Shown: positions 1 through 7,285 of the stretch, piece by piece
Position numbering within the stretch: the stretch's first letter is position 1
Layout: the number at the start of each line of letters is the position of its first letter
Assembly (NCBI RefSeq): GCF_022288805.1
Contig: NZ_JAKOPM010000011.1
Location: forward strand, 1-64,000
Direction: 5' to 3'
From: Corynebacterium yonathiae
GTDB taxonomy: Bacteria > Actinomycetota > Actinomycetes > Mycobacteriales > Mycobacteriaceae
DNA: 64,000 nt
Made by a program: the position numbers and the translations under genes
Notes under the pieces: generated by a model
Seen by the model: only the letters and a program-made list of their open reading frames with translations
The model's database searches: none
What the model was told of the DNA's origin: nothing

Positions 1-82
1 CGCATTCGTGTATCGAATATTAGACATGCGGAAAATCCTCCAAGATTTCGTCCGCATCCCCTTTTGACCCTTAACCCGTTTT

Positions 83-1285
83 TCAGTTGTCCCGTTGAGG
101 GTCAAGTTCGTTGTCTTTCTTGTTGTAATAGATCTTTTCTTCGGCGAGTGTGTAGGCAGCGATTTGTGCCCCAGTGGCCGTTATTTTGATGTTTACGCGG
201 TTGTCGATGCAGACCATGGTGATTGGTTCGCCGCCCCATCGGCGCCCGATGTAGAGGCGGCGTAGTTTGCCACCCCATCGCAGGGTTGTCTTGCCGTTGG
301 TGCCTACTTTGTCGGTGCGTAGGCGGTAGTCGTGGTCTGGTTTGATGTCTGCTGGGAGAGCTTTGGGCAGTGCTGTGTAGGCTTCTGCGGGGGTGGTTCT
401 GTTTAGGGCTCTATGGGGACGTTTGTGGTTGTAGTATTCGATGATTTCTTTTAGCTGAGAGTTGAGTTCATCGAGACTTTGAGCTGGTGTTTTGCTTGCT
501 AGAGCTAGTTTAAGGGTGTAGTGGAAGCGTTCAACTTTTCCTTGTGTCTGGGGGTGGTAGGGTTTACCGTTTTTCTGCTTGATTCCTAGGTCTATGAGCA
601 GTTGCTCGAATCCGTTTCGCGCGGGGTTTGTCCGGTCTGTGCTGGTTGTAAATGCTCGGCCGTTGTCGGTGAGGGTGGACTGGGGGTAGCCGTGTGTCTG
701 GCCTGCATTAATGAAGCTTTCTATGACGTTTCCCACGGTGGCATTGTTGTAGGCACAGCAGGAGATGATGAACCGGGAATGGTCGTCCAAGATGGTGAGG
801 ATAGCTACTCGCTTGTGACCTGCGATGGTCCAGTCACTGTAGTCCATTTGCCATGTTTCGTTGGGTTGATCTGCTTGAAATCGTATCCATGAGCTGTGAG
901 GACGCTTTTGTGGTTGGGCGATGACGTGACCGTTGTTTGCGAGCACTCGGTGGATTGTGGATGGTGCTGGTGGTGGGTCGATTCCCTCTTGCTGCAGGTG
1001 CCAGCGAATTGTATGGGCTCCGGCGTTAGTGCCGCGTTCTGTGAGGTCCTGGCGCAGTTTAAGTATGCGGTCGACAGTGCTGGGGTTGAGCGCTCGAGGA
1101 TTAGTGCGCGGGCGTTTAGAGCGTGGTTTTAGAGAGTTAATTCCGCCTTCTCGGTAGCGGGCTTGAAGTGTTCGGATCCATCTGGTGCTGACGCCGAAAT
1201 GGTCAGCTGCTTCGGCTTGAGTCATGCCGGTAGCAAGCATGGTTTCGATGATGATTTTTGGGCTTGGTTTTGATTTCTGCTCCAT
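83..1285 (-). CDS. IS481-family transposase
   Basis: This 400-residue transposase appears complete. It has an N-terminal helix-turn-helix (residues about 15-60, with MTQAEAADHFGVSTRWI), a second helix-turn-helix-like region, and an rve-type DDE integrase core from about residue 135. Core motifs are WQMDYSDW for the first Asp, LTDNGRAF for the second Asp, and HPQTQGKVERFHYTLK for the Glu, followed by HKRPHRAL near the end of the core. All three catalytic acids are present, so the enzyme could be active. An IS481-type protein fits better than IS3 because there is a single reading frame with no programmed frameshift. It is the only gene in the element. Confidence 0.9.
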   Translation of the reverse strand: MEQKSKPSPKIIIETMLATGMTQAEAADHFGVSTRWIRTLQARYREGGINSLKPRSKRPRTNPRALNPSTVDRILKLRQDLTERGTNAGAHTIRWHLQQEGIDPPPAPSTIHRVLANNGHVIAQPQKRPHSSWIRFQADQPNETWQMDYSDWTIAGHKRVAILTILDDHSRFIISCCAYNNATVGNVIESFINAGQTHGYPQSTLTDNGRAFTTSTDRTNPARNGFEQLLIDLGIKQKNGKPYHPQTQGKVERFHYTLKLALASKTPAQSLDELNSQLKEIIEYYNHKRPHRALNRTTPAEAYTALPKALPADIKPDHDYRLRTDKVGTNGKTTLRWGGKLRRLYIGRRWGGEPITMVCIDNRVNIKITATGAQIAAYTLAEEKIYYNKKDNELDPQRDN

Positions 1286-1298
1286 TTTTAAAGCATGG

Positions 1299-1437
1299 AG
1301 GATCGATGTCTCGAGACATCACTTTTTGTCGCGGCCGGGCAGTTTTAACTTCAGAGTTTTCTACCGGATCGATGTAATGAGACATTAGTGCTGGTTAGAC
1401 CGGAACGATCTCATAAGACATGCGGAACGATGTCATG
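1299..1437. repeat. Repeated GATGT...GAGACAT motifs beside the IS481 transposase
   Basis: Several related copies of a short motif sit upstream of the transposase start. A 16-bp perfect palindrome, GATGTCTCGAGACATC, lies at 1305-1320. A diverged copy follows at about 1367-1385 (GATCGATGTAATGAGACAT), and two more lie at about 1405-1437. A short related stretch (AGACATGCGGAA) also occurs at 22-33. Such arrays at IS ends are usually transposase-binding sites; that role is inferred. Confidence 0.4.
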
Positions 1438-1485
1438 GAACCAGACACCGCCCCGGGCACCATGAGCAGTTGTACAAACTGCGAC

Positions 1486-1540
1486 ACCGGAGGTAACAAA
1501 CTCGAAAGGGTTCCTGACCTCCGGTTTCTTTGTTTTTCTG
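1486..1540. terminator. Hairpin with T-rich tail
   Basis: ACCGGAGGT at 1486-1494 pairs perfectly with ACCTCCGGT at 1517-1525 around a 22-nt loop, and a T-rich stretch (1526-1537) follows on the plus strand. It lies between the IS481 element and the truncated IS6 copy, with no recognisable plus-strand gene directly upstream. It may be the leftover terminator of a gene lost during the insertions. Confidence 0.45.
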
Positions 1541-1574
1541 AACTTTAGCGGTCGAGGATTGCAAGTGTGGGGAT

Positions 1575-2032
1575 TTACTTCCTAACTCCCGCTCTCGGCT
1601 TTCGTACTTTTGTTTTCGATGGTGTCAACAACTCATCTTGCTTGTTGTCTTGTCTTGATCTGACGGCCTTGGCCAGGAAACGCTTCGCTGCAGCCACGTT
1701 TCGCTTCGAAGAGAGGTAAAAGTCCAGGGTCTGGCCACCGGCGGTGATCGCCCGATAGAGGTAGCACCACCTGTCGCCGACCCGGATATAGGTCTCATCC
1801 ACCCGCCAGGAACTGGCCTGCCAGTCAGGTACCTGCCGGTACCACCGTGTTTGCTTGTCCAGCTCAGGGGCGTATTTCTGGACCCAGCGGTAGATCGTGA
1901 TGTGATCGACTGGCACGCCCCGCTCGGTCCTCATTTCCTCCAGATCGCGGTAGCTCACCCCGTAGCGGCAGTACCACCCACTGCCCACAGAATGATGCCA
2001 CGGGGAAAATGACAACCGGAGAAGATACCCAT
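1575..2032 (-). pseudogene. IS6-family transposase, frameshifted and C-terminally truncated
   Basis: The original start is probably the ATG at 2032 (MGIFSG...). The frame is lost near the codons for LWAV, where the expected arginine codon is one base short, and the homologous sequence continues as WYCRYGVSYRDLEEM in another frame. The rest reads through the helix-turn-helix (VDHITIYRWVQKYAPEL) and the first catalytic Asp (WRVDETYI). It then runs out of similarity before the second Asp and the Glu, ending in about 26 unrelated residues. It cannot encode an active transposase. The copy at 9602 carries the same frameshift, so the defect predates the split of the two copies or was copied between them. 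Confidence 0.8.
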
Positions 2033-2086
2033 GGCTGTGACTATTTCACGTCGCCCTTCCTACTGCCCCAACTTTGCAACAGCACC
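1656..2086 (-). mobile_element. Truncated IS6-family element (left copy)
   Basis: Only the 5' part of an IS6-type element remains. Its inverted repeat, read as CCAACTTTGCAACAGCACC on the plus strand, is at 2068-2086 and faces the copper island. Similarity to an IS6 transposase stops at about 1656, after the residues FLAKAVRS, and no second inverted repeat is seen. It is oriented opposite to the copy at 9548-10095, so the two form inverted brackets around the copper genes. Confidence 0.8.
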
Positions 2087-2129
2087 TTTTCGATAGCGTT
2101 TAGGCGGGCATGTCGGTACGGGCCTCTAG

Positions 2130-2405
2130 GCTTGGGGCCATGGGCTTTTAGAAAACCTCCTCAACCGCTACGCCCCGCGCACACCGGGCAAGCCGGTCTT
2201 TGCCTTCATTGATACCGAAACCACCGGCTTTAACAAGCGTTACGACCGCATCATTGAACTTGCTGCCGTGCGCGCTGACGCATACTTCAATCCCGTCGAC
2301 TCCTGGCACACACTGCTCAACCCTGACACCAACGCCGTGTCCACTACTCGGGGGGACACTCCCGCCCACCTCGGCACTCAACCCTGCTGTGGGGGTTACT
2401 CGTAG
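2130..2405 (+). pseudogene. DnaQ-like 3'-5' exonuclease fragment
   Basis: A short open stretch encodes a clear exonuclease-superfamily N-terminus: FAFIDTETTGF followed by YDRIIELAAVRAD. This is the ExoI motif (DxETTG) of DEDD nucleases. The frame is closed upstream by TAG at 2127-2129 and downstream by a TAG at 2403-2405 that lies inside the end of the copper oxidase gene. The ExoII and ExoIII motifs are absent. It starts about 40 bases inside the IS6 inverted repeat, so it is a fragment of a gene carried or cut when the island was assembled. Confidence 0.6.
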
Positions 2406-3877
2406 CGAAGCGAGCTGAGCATCCCGGTTGCCATGTGATAGGCGTTATGGCAGTGAAATGCCCACTCACCGGGGTTGTCAGCGATCAGGTCGGCGATCAT
2501 GGTTTCACCGTGGCGGAGGAGGACGGTGTCCTTGCGTAGCCCGCCGCTGCCGGGCAGCGCCCACGTGTGGCCGTGGATGTGCATGGGATGGGGCATCATG
2601 GTCCTGTTGCGCATGACCATCCGCAGGCGCTGGCCCTCCTGCACGGTCGCGGAGGAGGATTGGCCGTCGGTGAGAATGCTCCATTCATATGGCATCATCT
2701 GCCCGCCCAGGTCGATGCTGACTTCTCGGTCTGGTGTGTCCTCGGGCAGGAGTGCACGGTCTGCTGGCTTCAGGGAGGACAGAAGCAGTCCGGTGGACGA
2801 CAACTCGGGGAAGTCGACATCGGGGTGGGGGGCTTGGCCGCCGGCGGTGCGGATGACGGCGAAGGCGCGGTCGTCCTTACCCACCGCCAAAGCCGTGAGC
2901 GGGAAGATGCCGTCGCCGAGGATGACCTCGACGTCGACACGCTCGCCCATCGACAGGTAGATCGATTCGGTCTCCCGGGGCTGGACGGGGAAGCCGTCGG
3001 TGTGGGTGACGGTCATGCGGTGACCACCGAGGGCCACCTTGAAGATGGTGTCACTGCCGGAGTTGATAAACCGCAGGCGGGCCTTGTCGCCCGGGCGAGC
3101 CTCGAAGGTCCGGTGAGCACGGGGGATACGTCCGTTGATGAGGTAGTGCGGATACATCACATCGCCGGCATCCCCGCCCAGTACCCGGTCCGGGGTGCTG
3201 TGCATCATATGGCCGTGACCTCCCATCCCCTTCTTCCCGTTATGGTCGCCCGAACCCATTCCGGTGAGCTTGTCGAGCTCATCGTCGGGAGTGCCCTGAA
3301 TGCCATCGACCCAGTCGTCGAGCACGATGGTCCACTCGACGTCCTGGTCCTCAGCGTCTTGCGGGTCACGGACGATCAGTGGGGCGTGGAGGCCGCGATC
3401 AAGCTGCAGGCCGGAGTGGGAATGGTAGAAGTAGGTGCCACCGTGGGGGACTTCAAAAACATAGGAGAAAGACTCGCCAGGTTCAATGGGGTCCTGGGTC
3501 ATGCCGGGCACACCGTCGGCTGCGTTGTGGAGTGCGATGCCATGCCAGTGGATGGAGGTGCTCTCAGGCAGTTCATTGGTGATATCGACCTGGAGGACGT
3601 CGCCGGCGGTGGCCTCAATGGCCGCATCCCCGGTGTCAGAGACGTATCCCCACGTCTTGGCTTCGATACCGCCGATATCCAGAGAGAGGGGCCGGGCGGT
3701 CAGTGTCCGGCGCACCGTCGGCTCACCGAGCGCAGTGGGGGTGGGAGTGGGGCGAAGGGAGGAACCTGGTGCCGAGGCAGCGGGTCCAGGGTCGCTGGTG
3801 CAGGCGGCCACGGCCCCGGTGCCGGCGAGGACGAGCCCGCCGAGCAGAAACTGTCGTCGGGAAAATCCGTTTATCAT
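2396..3877 (-). CDS. copO: Multicopper oxidase, exported (copper resistance)
   Basis: This 493-residue enzyme probably oxidises Cu(I) to less toxic Cu(II) outside the membrane. It begins with a twin-arginine signal (SRRQFLLGG) ending in a lipobox-like VAAC (Cys26), so it may be a Tat-exported lipoprotein. Cupredoxin copper ligands are all present: HWHG (110-113), HSH (152-154), HPMHIHGH (430-437) and HCHNAYHMATGM near the C-terminus, which holds the type 1 Cys476. A Met/His-rich loop at about 205-226 resembles those of CueO-type oxidases. A good ribosome site (AAGGAAGG) precedes the ATG. It follows the CueP-like gene after 71 bp, probably in one operon. C. glutamicum has an oxidase named CopO in the same setting. 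Confidence 0.9.
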   Translation of the reverse strand: MINGFSRRQFLLGGLVLAGTGAVAACTSDPGPAASAPGSSLRPTPTPTALGEPTVRRTLTARPLSLDIGGIEAKTWGYVSDTGDAAIEATAGDVLQVDITNELPESTSIHWHGIALHNAADGVPGMTQDPIEPGESFSYVFEVPHGGTYFYHSHSGLQLDRGLHAPLIVRDPQDAEDQDVEWTIVLDDWVDGIQGTPDDELDKLTGMGSGDHNGKKGMGGHGHMMHSTPDRVLGGDAGDVMYPHYLINGRIPRAHRTFEARPGDKARLRFINSGSDTIFKVALGGHRMTVTHTDGFPVQPRETESIYLSMGERVDVEVILGDGIFPLTALAVGKDDRAFAVIRTAGGQAPHPDVDFPELSSTGLLLSSLKPADRALLPEDTPDREVSIDLGGQMMPYEWSILTDGQSSSATVQEGQRLRMVMRNRTMMPHPMHIHGHTWALPGSGGLRKDTVLLRHGETMIADLIADNPGEWAFHCHNAYHMATGMLSSLRYE

Positions 3878-3948
3878 GATTTAACCTTCCTTAGTGTTAG
3901 ATTTCAGTGATACGGGAGACAGGCGCAGGTGAGGACCCGGCTGAGCCA

Positions 3949-4518
3949 TCACGTCAGGTGCAGGTCTGTGACACAGGTGGCACCGTCGTCGGCGGTGGAA
4001 AACTCCGTGGTGCCGGTACGCCCCTGGTAGCTGACCTCAATCAGACCGGTGGCATCATCGGGAAGCCAGAAGCCAATAAACCCGTTGTCGAAGGTGGTTG
4101 TCGCCTCGTCCACCAGCACCTCACCGGTCGCCTCATCGGTGATCGTGACCTGGATATCCTCATTGTCGAGTTCCCCCAGGCAGGTCGTGAGGCTGTGGTA
4201 GAAGCAGTCGTGGGTGGAGATGAGATAGGGTGCGATCGAGACATACGTCTGATTGTCGGGAAGATCGACCACGACTTCCTGGTCATCGCTCGAGAGCAGC
4301 AGTTCATCGGCACGTACTGAGGCGATCAGATCCGTTGGACGCTCAGTGACCTTCTGCCGGTCGAGGTGATTAATGATCTCCACCGCGTCCATGGCGGCCA
4401 GGCCATGGGTAGTCAGGAATGTATCCTGGGGCACCGTCCCGTCGGCGGCGGGTTCCGGGTCGGCGGCCGAACACCCCGTGAGGGCGAGGGCGGCGGCTGC
4501 GATCGCTGCTCGTTTCAC
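3949..4518 (-). CDS. CueP-like copper-binding lipoprotein
   Basis: The predicted 189-residue protein is exported and anchored by a lipid: a short signal ends in LTGC (Cys16). The body matches the CueP family, a periplasmic copper binder first known from Salmonella. It shows AMDAVEIINHLD, ASVRADELLL, SIAPYLISTHDCFYHSLTTC and FDNGFIGFWLPDDATG. Two cysteines in HDCFYHSLTTC and one near the end (ATCVTDLHLT) correspond to the three conserved CueP cysteines. I chose the GTG start at 4518 because AAGGAG lies six bases before it and the signal peptide then begins directly; a longer frame to 4593 would bury the signal. It precedes copO and is divergent from copRS. Confidence 0.85.
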   Translation of the reverse strand: MKRAAIAAAALALTGCSAADPEPAADGTVPQDTFLTTHGLAAMDAVEIINHLDRQKVTERPTDLIASVRADELLLSSDDQEVVVDLPDNQTYVSIAPYLISTHDCFYHSLTTCLGELDNEDIQVTITDEATGEVLVDEATTTFDNGFIGFWLPDDATGLIEVSYQGRTGTTEFSTADDGATCVTDLHLT

Positions 4519-4843
4519 GTCAATCTCCTTGGATCGTGGTAAGACCGTGAGAAGACACCGCCTCAAGGTCGATGCCATACCTTTATCTAGCACGGGTGCC
4601 TGACGGACTAGAAATCAAAAACCCTGCTCACAGCCTTATAACAGGGCGAAAAGGGGGTGGACTCGGTGGGCTGGGTCACCACCGGGACACCACCCCACAG
4701 CCGTGGGCGATGTCCTTCTACCCGCCCCGGGTATTCGGTGCAGGCAGTGAAATCCCTGGTGGCGCCTGCTAAACCGACCAGGGGAGGCGATGCCGCTGGC
4801 CCGGGGTGGGGCACAGGGGCGACGGCGGTCGAAGGGTGATGTT

Positions 4844-4863
4844 TGAAGATTGGATGAAGATTT
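4844..4863 (+). promoter_or_regulatory. CopR box (tandem direct repeat)
   Basis: The sequence TGAAGATTGGATGAAGATTT is a tandem repeat of a 9-mer with a 2-bp spacer. It matches 17 of 18 defined positions of the CopR-binding motif I recall from C. glutamicum (TGAAGATTT, two bases, TGAAGATTT). It lies in the divergent region between the cueP-copO operon and copRS, 59 bp before the chosen copR start, and so could control both. Confidence 0.75.
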
Positions 4864-4922
4864 CCCCGCCGGGCACTGAGCGAGGCTGGTATTCCCCCCT
4901 CACCGGAGCGATACTGGGGTCT

Positions 4923-5645
4923 ATGGCTGACCGCACACCGACCACCGCCACGCCCCCGGGGCGGGTGCTGGTCGTCGATGATGAAAAACCCCTGGCTCAG
5001 ATGGTGGCCTCCTACCTCATCCGGGCCGGCTTCGATACCCGCCAGGCGCACACCGGTACCCAGGCCGTGGACGACGCCCGTCGCTTTTCCCCCGATGTTG
5101 TGGTGCTGGATCTGGGGCTGCCCGAACTCGACGGCCTGGAGGTGTGCCGACGGATCCGCACCTTCTCGGACTGCTACATCCTCATGCTCACCGCGCGAGG
5201 CAGCGAGGACGACAAGATCAGCGGTTTGACCCTGGGGGCGGATGACTACATCACCAAACCTTTTAGCATCCGGGAACTGGTGACCCGAGTGCATGCGGTG
5301 CTGCGCCGCCCGCGCACCAGCACCACCCCACCGCAGGTGACCACCCCCTTGATCGTTGGTGACCTCATCCTTGACCCCGTCGCCCATCAGGTGCGGGTGG
5401 GGGAGACGACCGTGGAGCTCACCCGCACGGAGTTCGAGCTGCTGGTTGCCCTGGCCCTGCGCCCCGGCCAGGTGCTGACCCGCCACGACCTGGTCACCGA
5501 GGTCTGGGACACCACCTGGGTCGGTGATGAACGCATCGTCGATGTCCACATCGGCAACTTGCGTCGCAAGCTCGGCACCGACACCCAGGGCCGGGGGTTT
5601 ATCGACACCGTGCGTGGCGTGGGCTACCGGGTGGGGCAGCCATGA
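4923..5645 (+). CDS. copR: Copper-responsive response regulator, OmpR type
   Basis: This 240-residue regulator has a receiver domain (residues about 14-125) with acidic pocket Asp19/Asp20, phosphoacceptor Asp63 (VVVLDLGLPELDG) and the conserved Lys in YITKPF. It ends in an OmpR/PhoB winged-helix DNA-binding domain (TRTEFELLVALALRPGQVLTR, then GVGYRVGQP). I placed the start at the ATG at 4923. Longer frames would run through the CopR box at 4844-4863, and family members begin just before the VLVVDDE strand. Its stop overlaps the copS start (ATGA). The CopR box suggests autoregulation. Confidence 0.88.
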   Translation: MADRTPTTATPPGRVLVVDDEKPLAQMVASYLIRAGFDTRQAHTGTQAVDDARRFSPDVVVLDLGLPELDGLEVCRRIRTFSDCYILMLTARGSEDDKISGLTLGADDYITKPFSIRELVTRVHAVLRRPRTSTTPPQVTTPLIVGDLILDPVAHQVRVGETTVELTRTEFELLVALALRPGQVLTRHDLVTEVWDTTWVGDERIVDVHIGNLRRKLGTDTQGRGFIDTVRGVGYRVGQP

Positions 5646-6769
5646 ATCACGGACCCGGCCTGACCTTCCGCTTCCTGGCCGCCCAGGTGTTGGTCGTGGT
5701 GATTAGCCTGCTGGTGGCCGCGGCCGTGGCCACGATGGTGGGCCCGACCCTGTTCCATGATCATATGTTGATGACCGGCCGGGAGGACCCCTCGCTGGAG
5801 CTGTTCCATGCCGAGCAGGCCTACCGGGGCGCCAACCTGATCACTCTGGCCGTCGCCCTTCCCACCGCCTTGATCAGCGCCCTGCTGGCCAGCCTGTGGT
5901 TATCGCGTCGTCTGCGCACCCCCCTGCAGGATCTCACCCGCGCCGCTACCAATCTGACGGCCGGCAACTCCCGTATCCGCGTGCCCGCCGGAAAAGCAGG
6001 CCCCGAGGTCACCACCCTGGCGCATGCCTTCAACACCATGGCCGACCGGCTGGAACACACCGAACAGGTCCGCCGCCAGATGCTCTCTGATCTGGCCCAC
6101 GAAATGGGCACCCCCTTATCGGTGCTCACGGTCTACCTCGATGGTCTCCAGGACGGGGTCGTGGACTGGAATAATGCCACCCACACGATCATGGCTGACC
6201 AACTCACCCGCCTGACCCGGTTGATGGAAGACATCGACGATGTCTCCCGGGCCCAGGAACACCGGATCGATTTGGACCTGGCGGAGGAAGGGCTCGGGAA
6301 TCTGCTCCATACCGCCGCTGCTGCCGCGGGGGAAGCTTATGCTGACAAAGGCGTCGATTTACAGGTCGAGACCATTACAGACACCGCCCGGGTGCTCGTG
6401 GACCGGCAACGCTTCGGCCAGGTGATGAGCAATCTCCTGTCGAACGCGCTACGGCACACCCCGGCCGGCGGGCAGGTCCGGATCAGCGTCCACCGACAGG
6501 GGGCGTCCACCGCGCTCATCCACGTCGCCGATGACGGCGAGGGCATCCCATCTGACCAGATCGGACACATCTTCGAACGCTTCTACCGGGGGGATGCCGC
6601 CCGCAGCCGGGACGCCGCCGGGGCCGGTATCGGTCTGACCATCTCCAAGGCATTGATCGAGGCCCACGGCGGCACTCTCACAGCCACCTCCCCCGGACCC
6701 GGTCGCGGAGCGGTGTTTGCCCTCCACCTCCCGCTGTCCCCTCCCGACAGTGAGGAGGCTGCTCGGTGA
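5642..6769 (+). CDS. copS: Copper-sensing histidine kinase
   Basis: This 375-residue sensor kinase has transmembrane helices at about residues 9-35 and 65-88. The short external loop between them (about 36-64) contains HDHMLM and LFHAEQ, whose His and Met residues are plausible copper ligands. A HAMP linker follows, then the dimerisation H-box SDLAHEMGTPLS with His153. An HATPase domain shows NLLSNALRHTP (N box), DDGEGIP (G1), FERFYRG (F box) and GAGIGLTISK (G2). It overlaps copR by four bases, so the two are translationally coupled. The copper role is inferred from the neighbours and the CopR box. Confidence 0.88.
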   Translation: MNHGPGLTFRFLAAQVLVVVISLLVAAAVATMVGPTLFHDHMLMTGREDPSLELFHAEQAYRGANLITLAVALPTALISALLASLWLSRRLRTPLQDLTRAATNLTAGNSRIRVPAGKAGPEVTTLAHAFNTMADRLEHTEQVRRQMLSDLAHEMGTPLSVLTVYLDGLQDGVVDWNNATHTIMADQLTRLTRLMEDIDDVSRAQEHRIDLDLAEEGLGNLLHTAAAAAGEAYADKGVDLQVETITDTARVLVDRQRFGQVMSNLLSNALRHTPAGGQVRISVHRQGASTALIHVADDGEGIPSDQIGHIFERFYRGDAARSRDAAGAGIGLTISKALIEAHGGTLTATSPGPGRGAVFALHLPLSPPDSEEAAR

Positions 6770-6815
6770 CCACACCCTGCCCCGCGTGAGGGCCGCGCCC
6801 TCCACCCTTGAAAAT

Positions 6816-6857
6816 ATACCCCGGGGGGTATGCTGAAAATATACCCCCTGGGGGTAT
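6816..6857. promoter_or_regulatory. Two CsoR-type operators in tandem
   Basis: Two G/C-rich palindromes of the CsoR operator kind lie 25 bp apart: ATACCCCGGGGGGTAT at 6816-6831 and ATACCCCCTGGGGGTAT at 6841-6857. Each is preceded by the same GAAAAT. They lie between copS and the copZ-like gene, which starts 51 bp further on. No csoR gene is visible in the window, so a chromosomal CsoR elsewhere would have to act here. Confidence 0.65.
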
Positions 6858-6907
6858 ACGCTAGAGGGCGGCATCGCCGCACCCCACCGAACCGAAGGAG
6901 CTTTTCC

Positions 6908-7234
6908 ATGATCACCTCCCCGCCCCGCCTTTTGCCGATGGCCTCCCACGGTTGCAGCTGTTGTGGACCTGCCTCACGTGCAGACACTGCCTCCATCCCT
7001 GCCGCCAGCGACTCGTCAGCAGGAGGGTCCTCCCCTAGCTACCAGGTCACCGGCCTGACCTGCGGGCACTGCGCGAAAAGCGTGACCCAGGCCCTTCAGA
7101 CTCTCCCCCAGGTCGACGACGTCCAGATTGATCTCGCTGCTGGTGGTGTTTCCACCGTCACGGTCACCGGTGTCGTACCTCCGGAGATGGTTCGCCGGGC
7201 CATCGAGGAGGCCGGCTACACCGTCTTATCCTGA
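6908..7234 (+). CDS. CopZ-like heavy-metal-associated (HMA) copper chaperone
   Basis: The predicted 108-residue cytoplasmic protein ends in an HMA domain of about 65 residues with the metal-binding loop GLTCGHCAKSV (CxxC). Typical flanking strands YQVTGLTC and AIEEAGYTVLS are present. Ahead of it is a non-conserved extension containing HGCSCCGP, a second cysteine cluster that could also hold copper. The start at 6908 has GAAGGAG nine bases upstream; an ATG at 6830 would lie inside the operator. It sits 51 bp before copB and probably passes Cu(I) to the ATPase or buffers it. The symbol copZ would fit by function but is not certain. Confidence 0.8.
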   Translation: MITSPPRLLPMASHGCSCCGPASRADTASIPAASDSSAGGSSPSYQVTGLTCGHCAKSVTQALQTLPQVDDVQIDLAAGGVSTVTVTGVVPPEMVRRAIEEAGYTVLS

Positions 7235-7285
7235 TCAGTTTTACCCATCATCTCGACCCCGACCGGGTTGAGCGAAAGGAACGTC

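Larger units (their letters stand above)
44..1437 (-). mobile_element. IS481-like insertion sequence (boundaries approximate)
   Basis: This element of about 1.4 kb contains one intact DDE transposase gene. Imperfect inverted ends are visible: the stretch around 44-62 (core TCGTCCGCAT) matches the reverse complement of the stretch around 1419-1437 (core TCGTTCCGCAT). No target duplication could be recognised. The ends were judged by eye and may be off by tens of bases. It lies immediately left of the IS6-bounded copper island, so this end of the window is an insertion hotspot. Confidence 0.5.

Noticed and set aside
2567..3910. A 447-codon open frame opposite copO
   Set aside because: It mirrors the copper oxidase codons; copO has a Tat signal and all copper ligands.
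4806..4922. A longer N-terminus for copR
   Set aside because: It would run across the CopR box and add residues unlike any response regulator.
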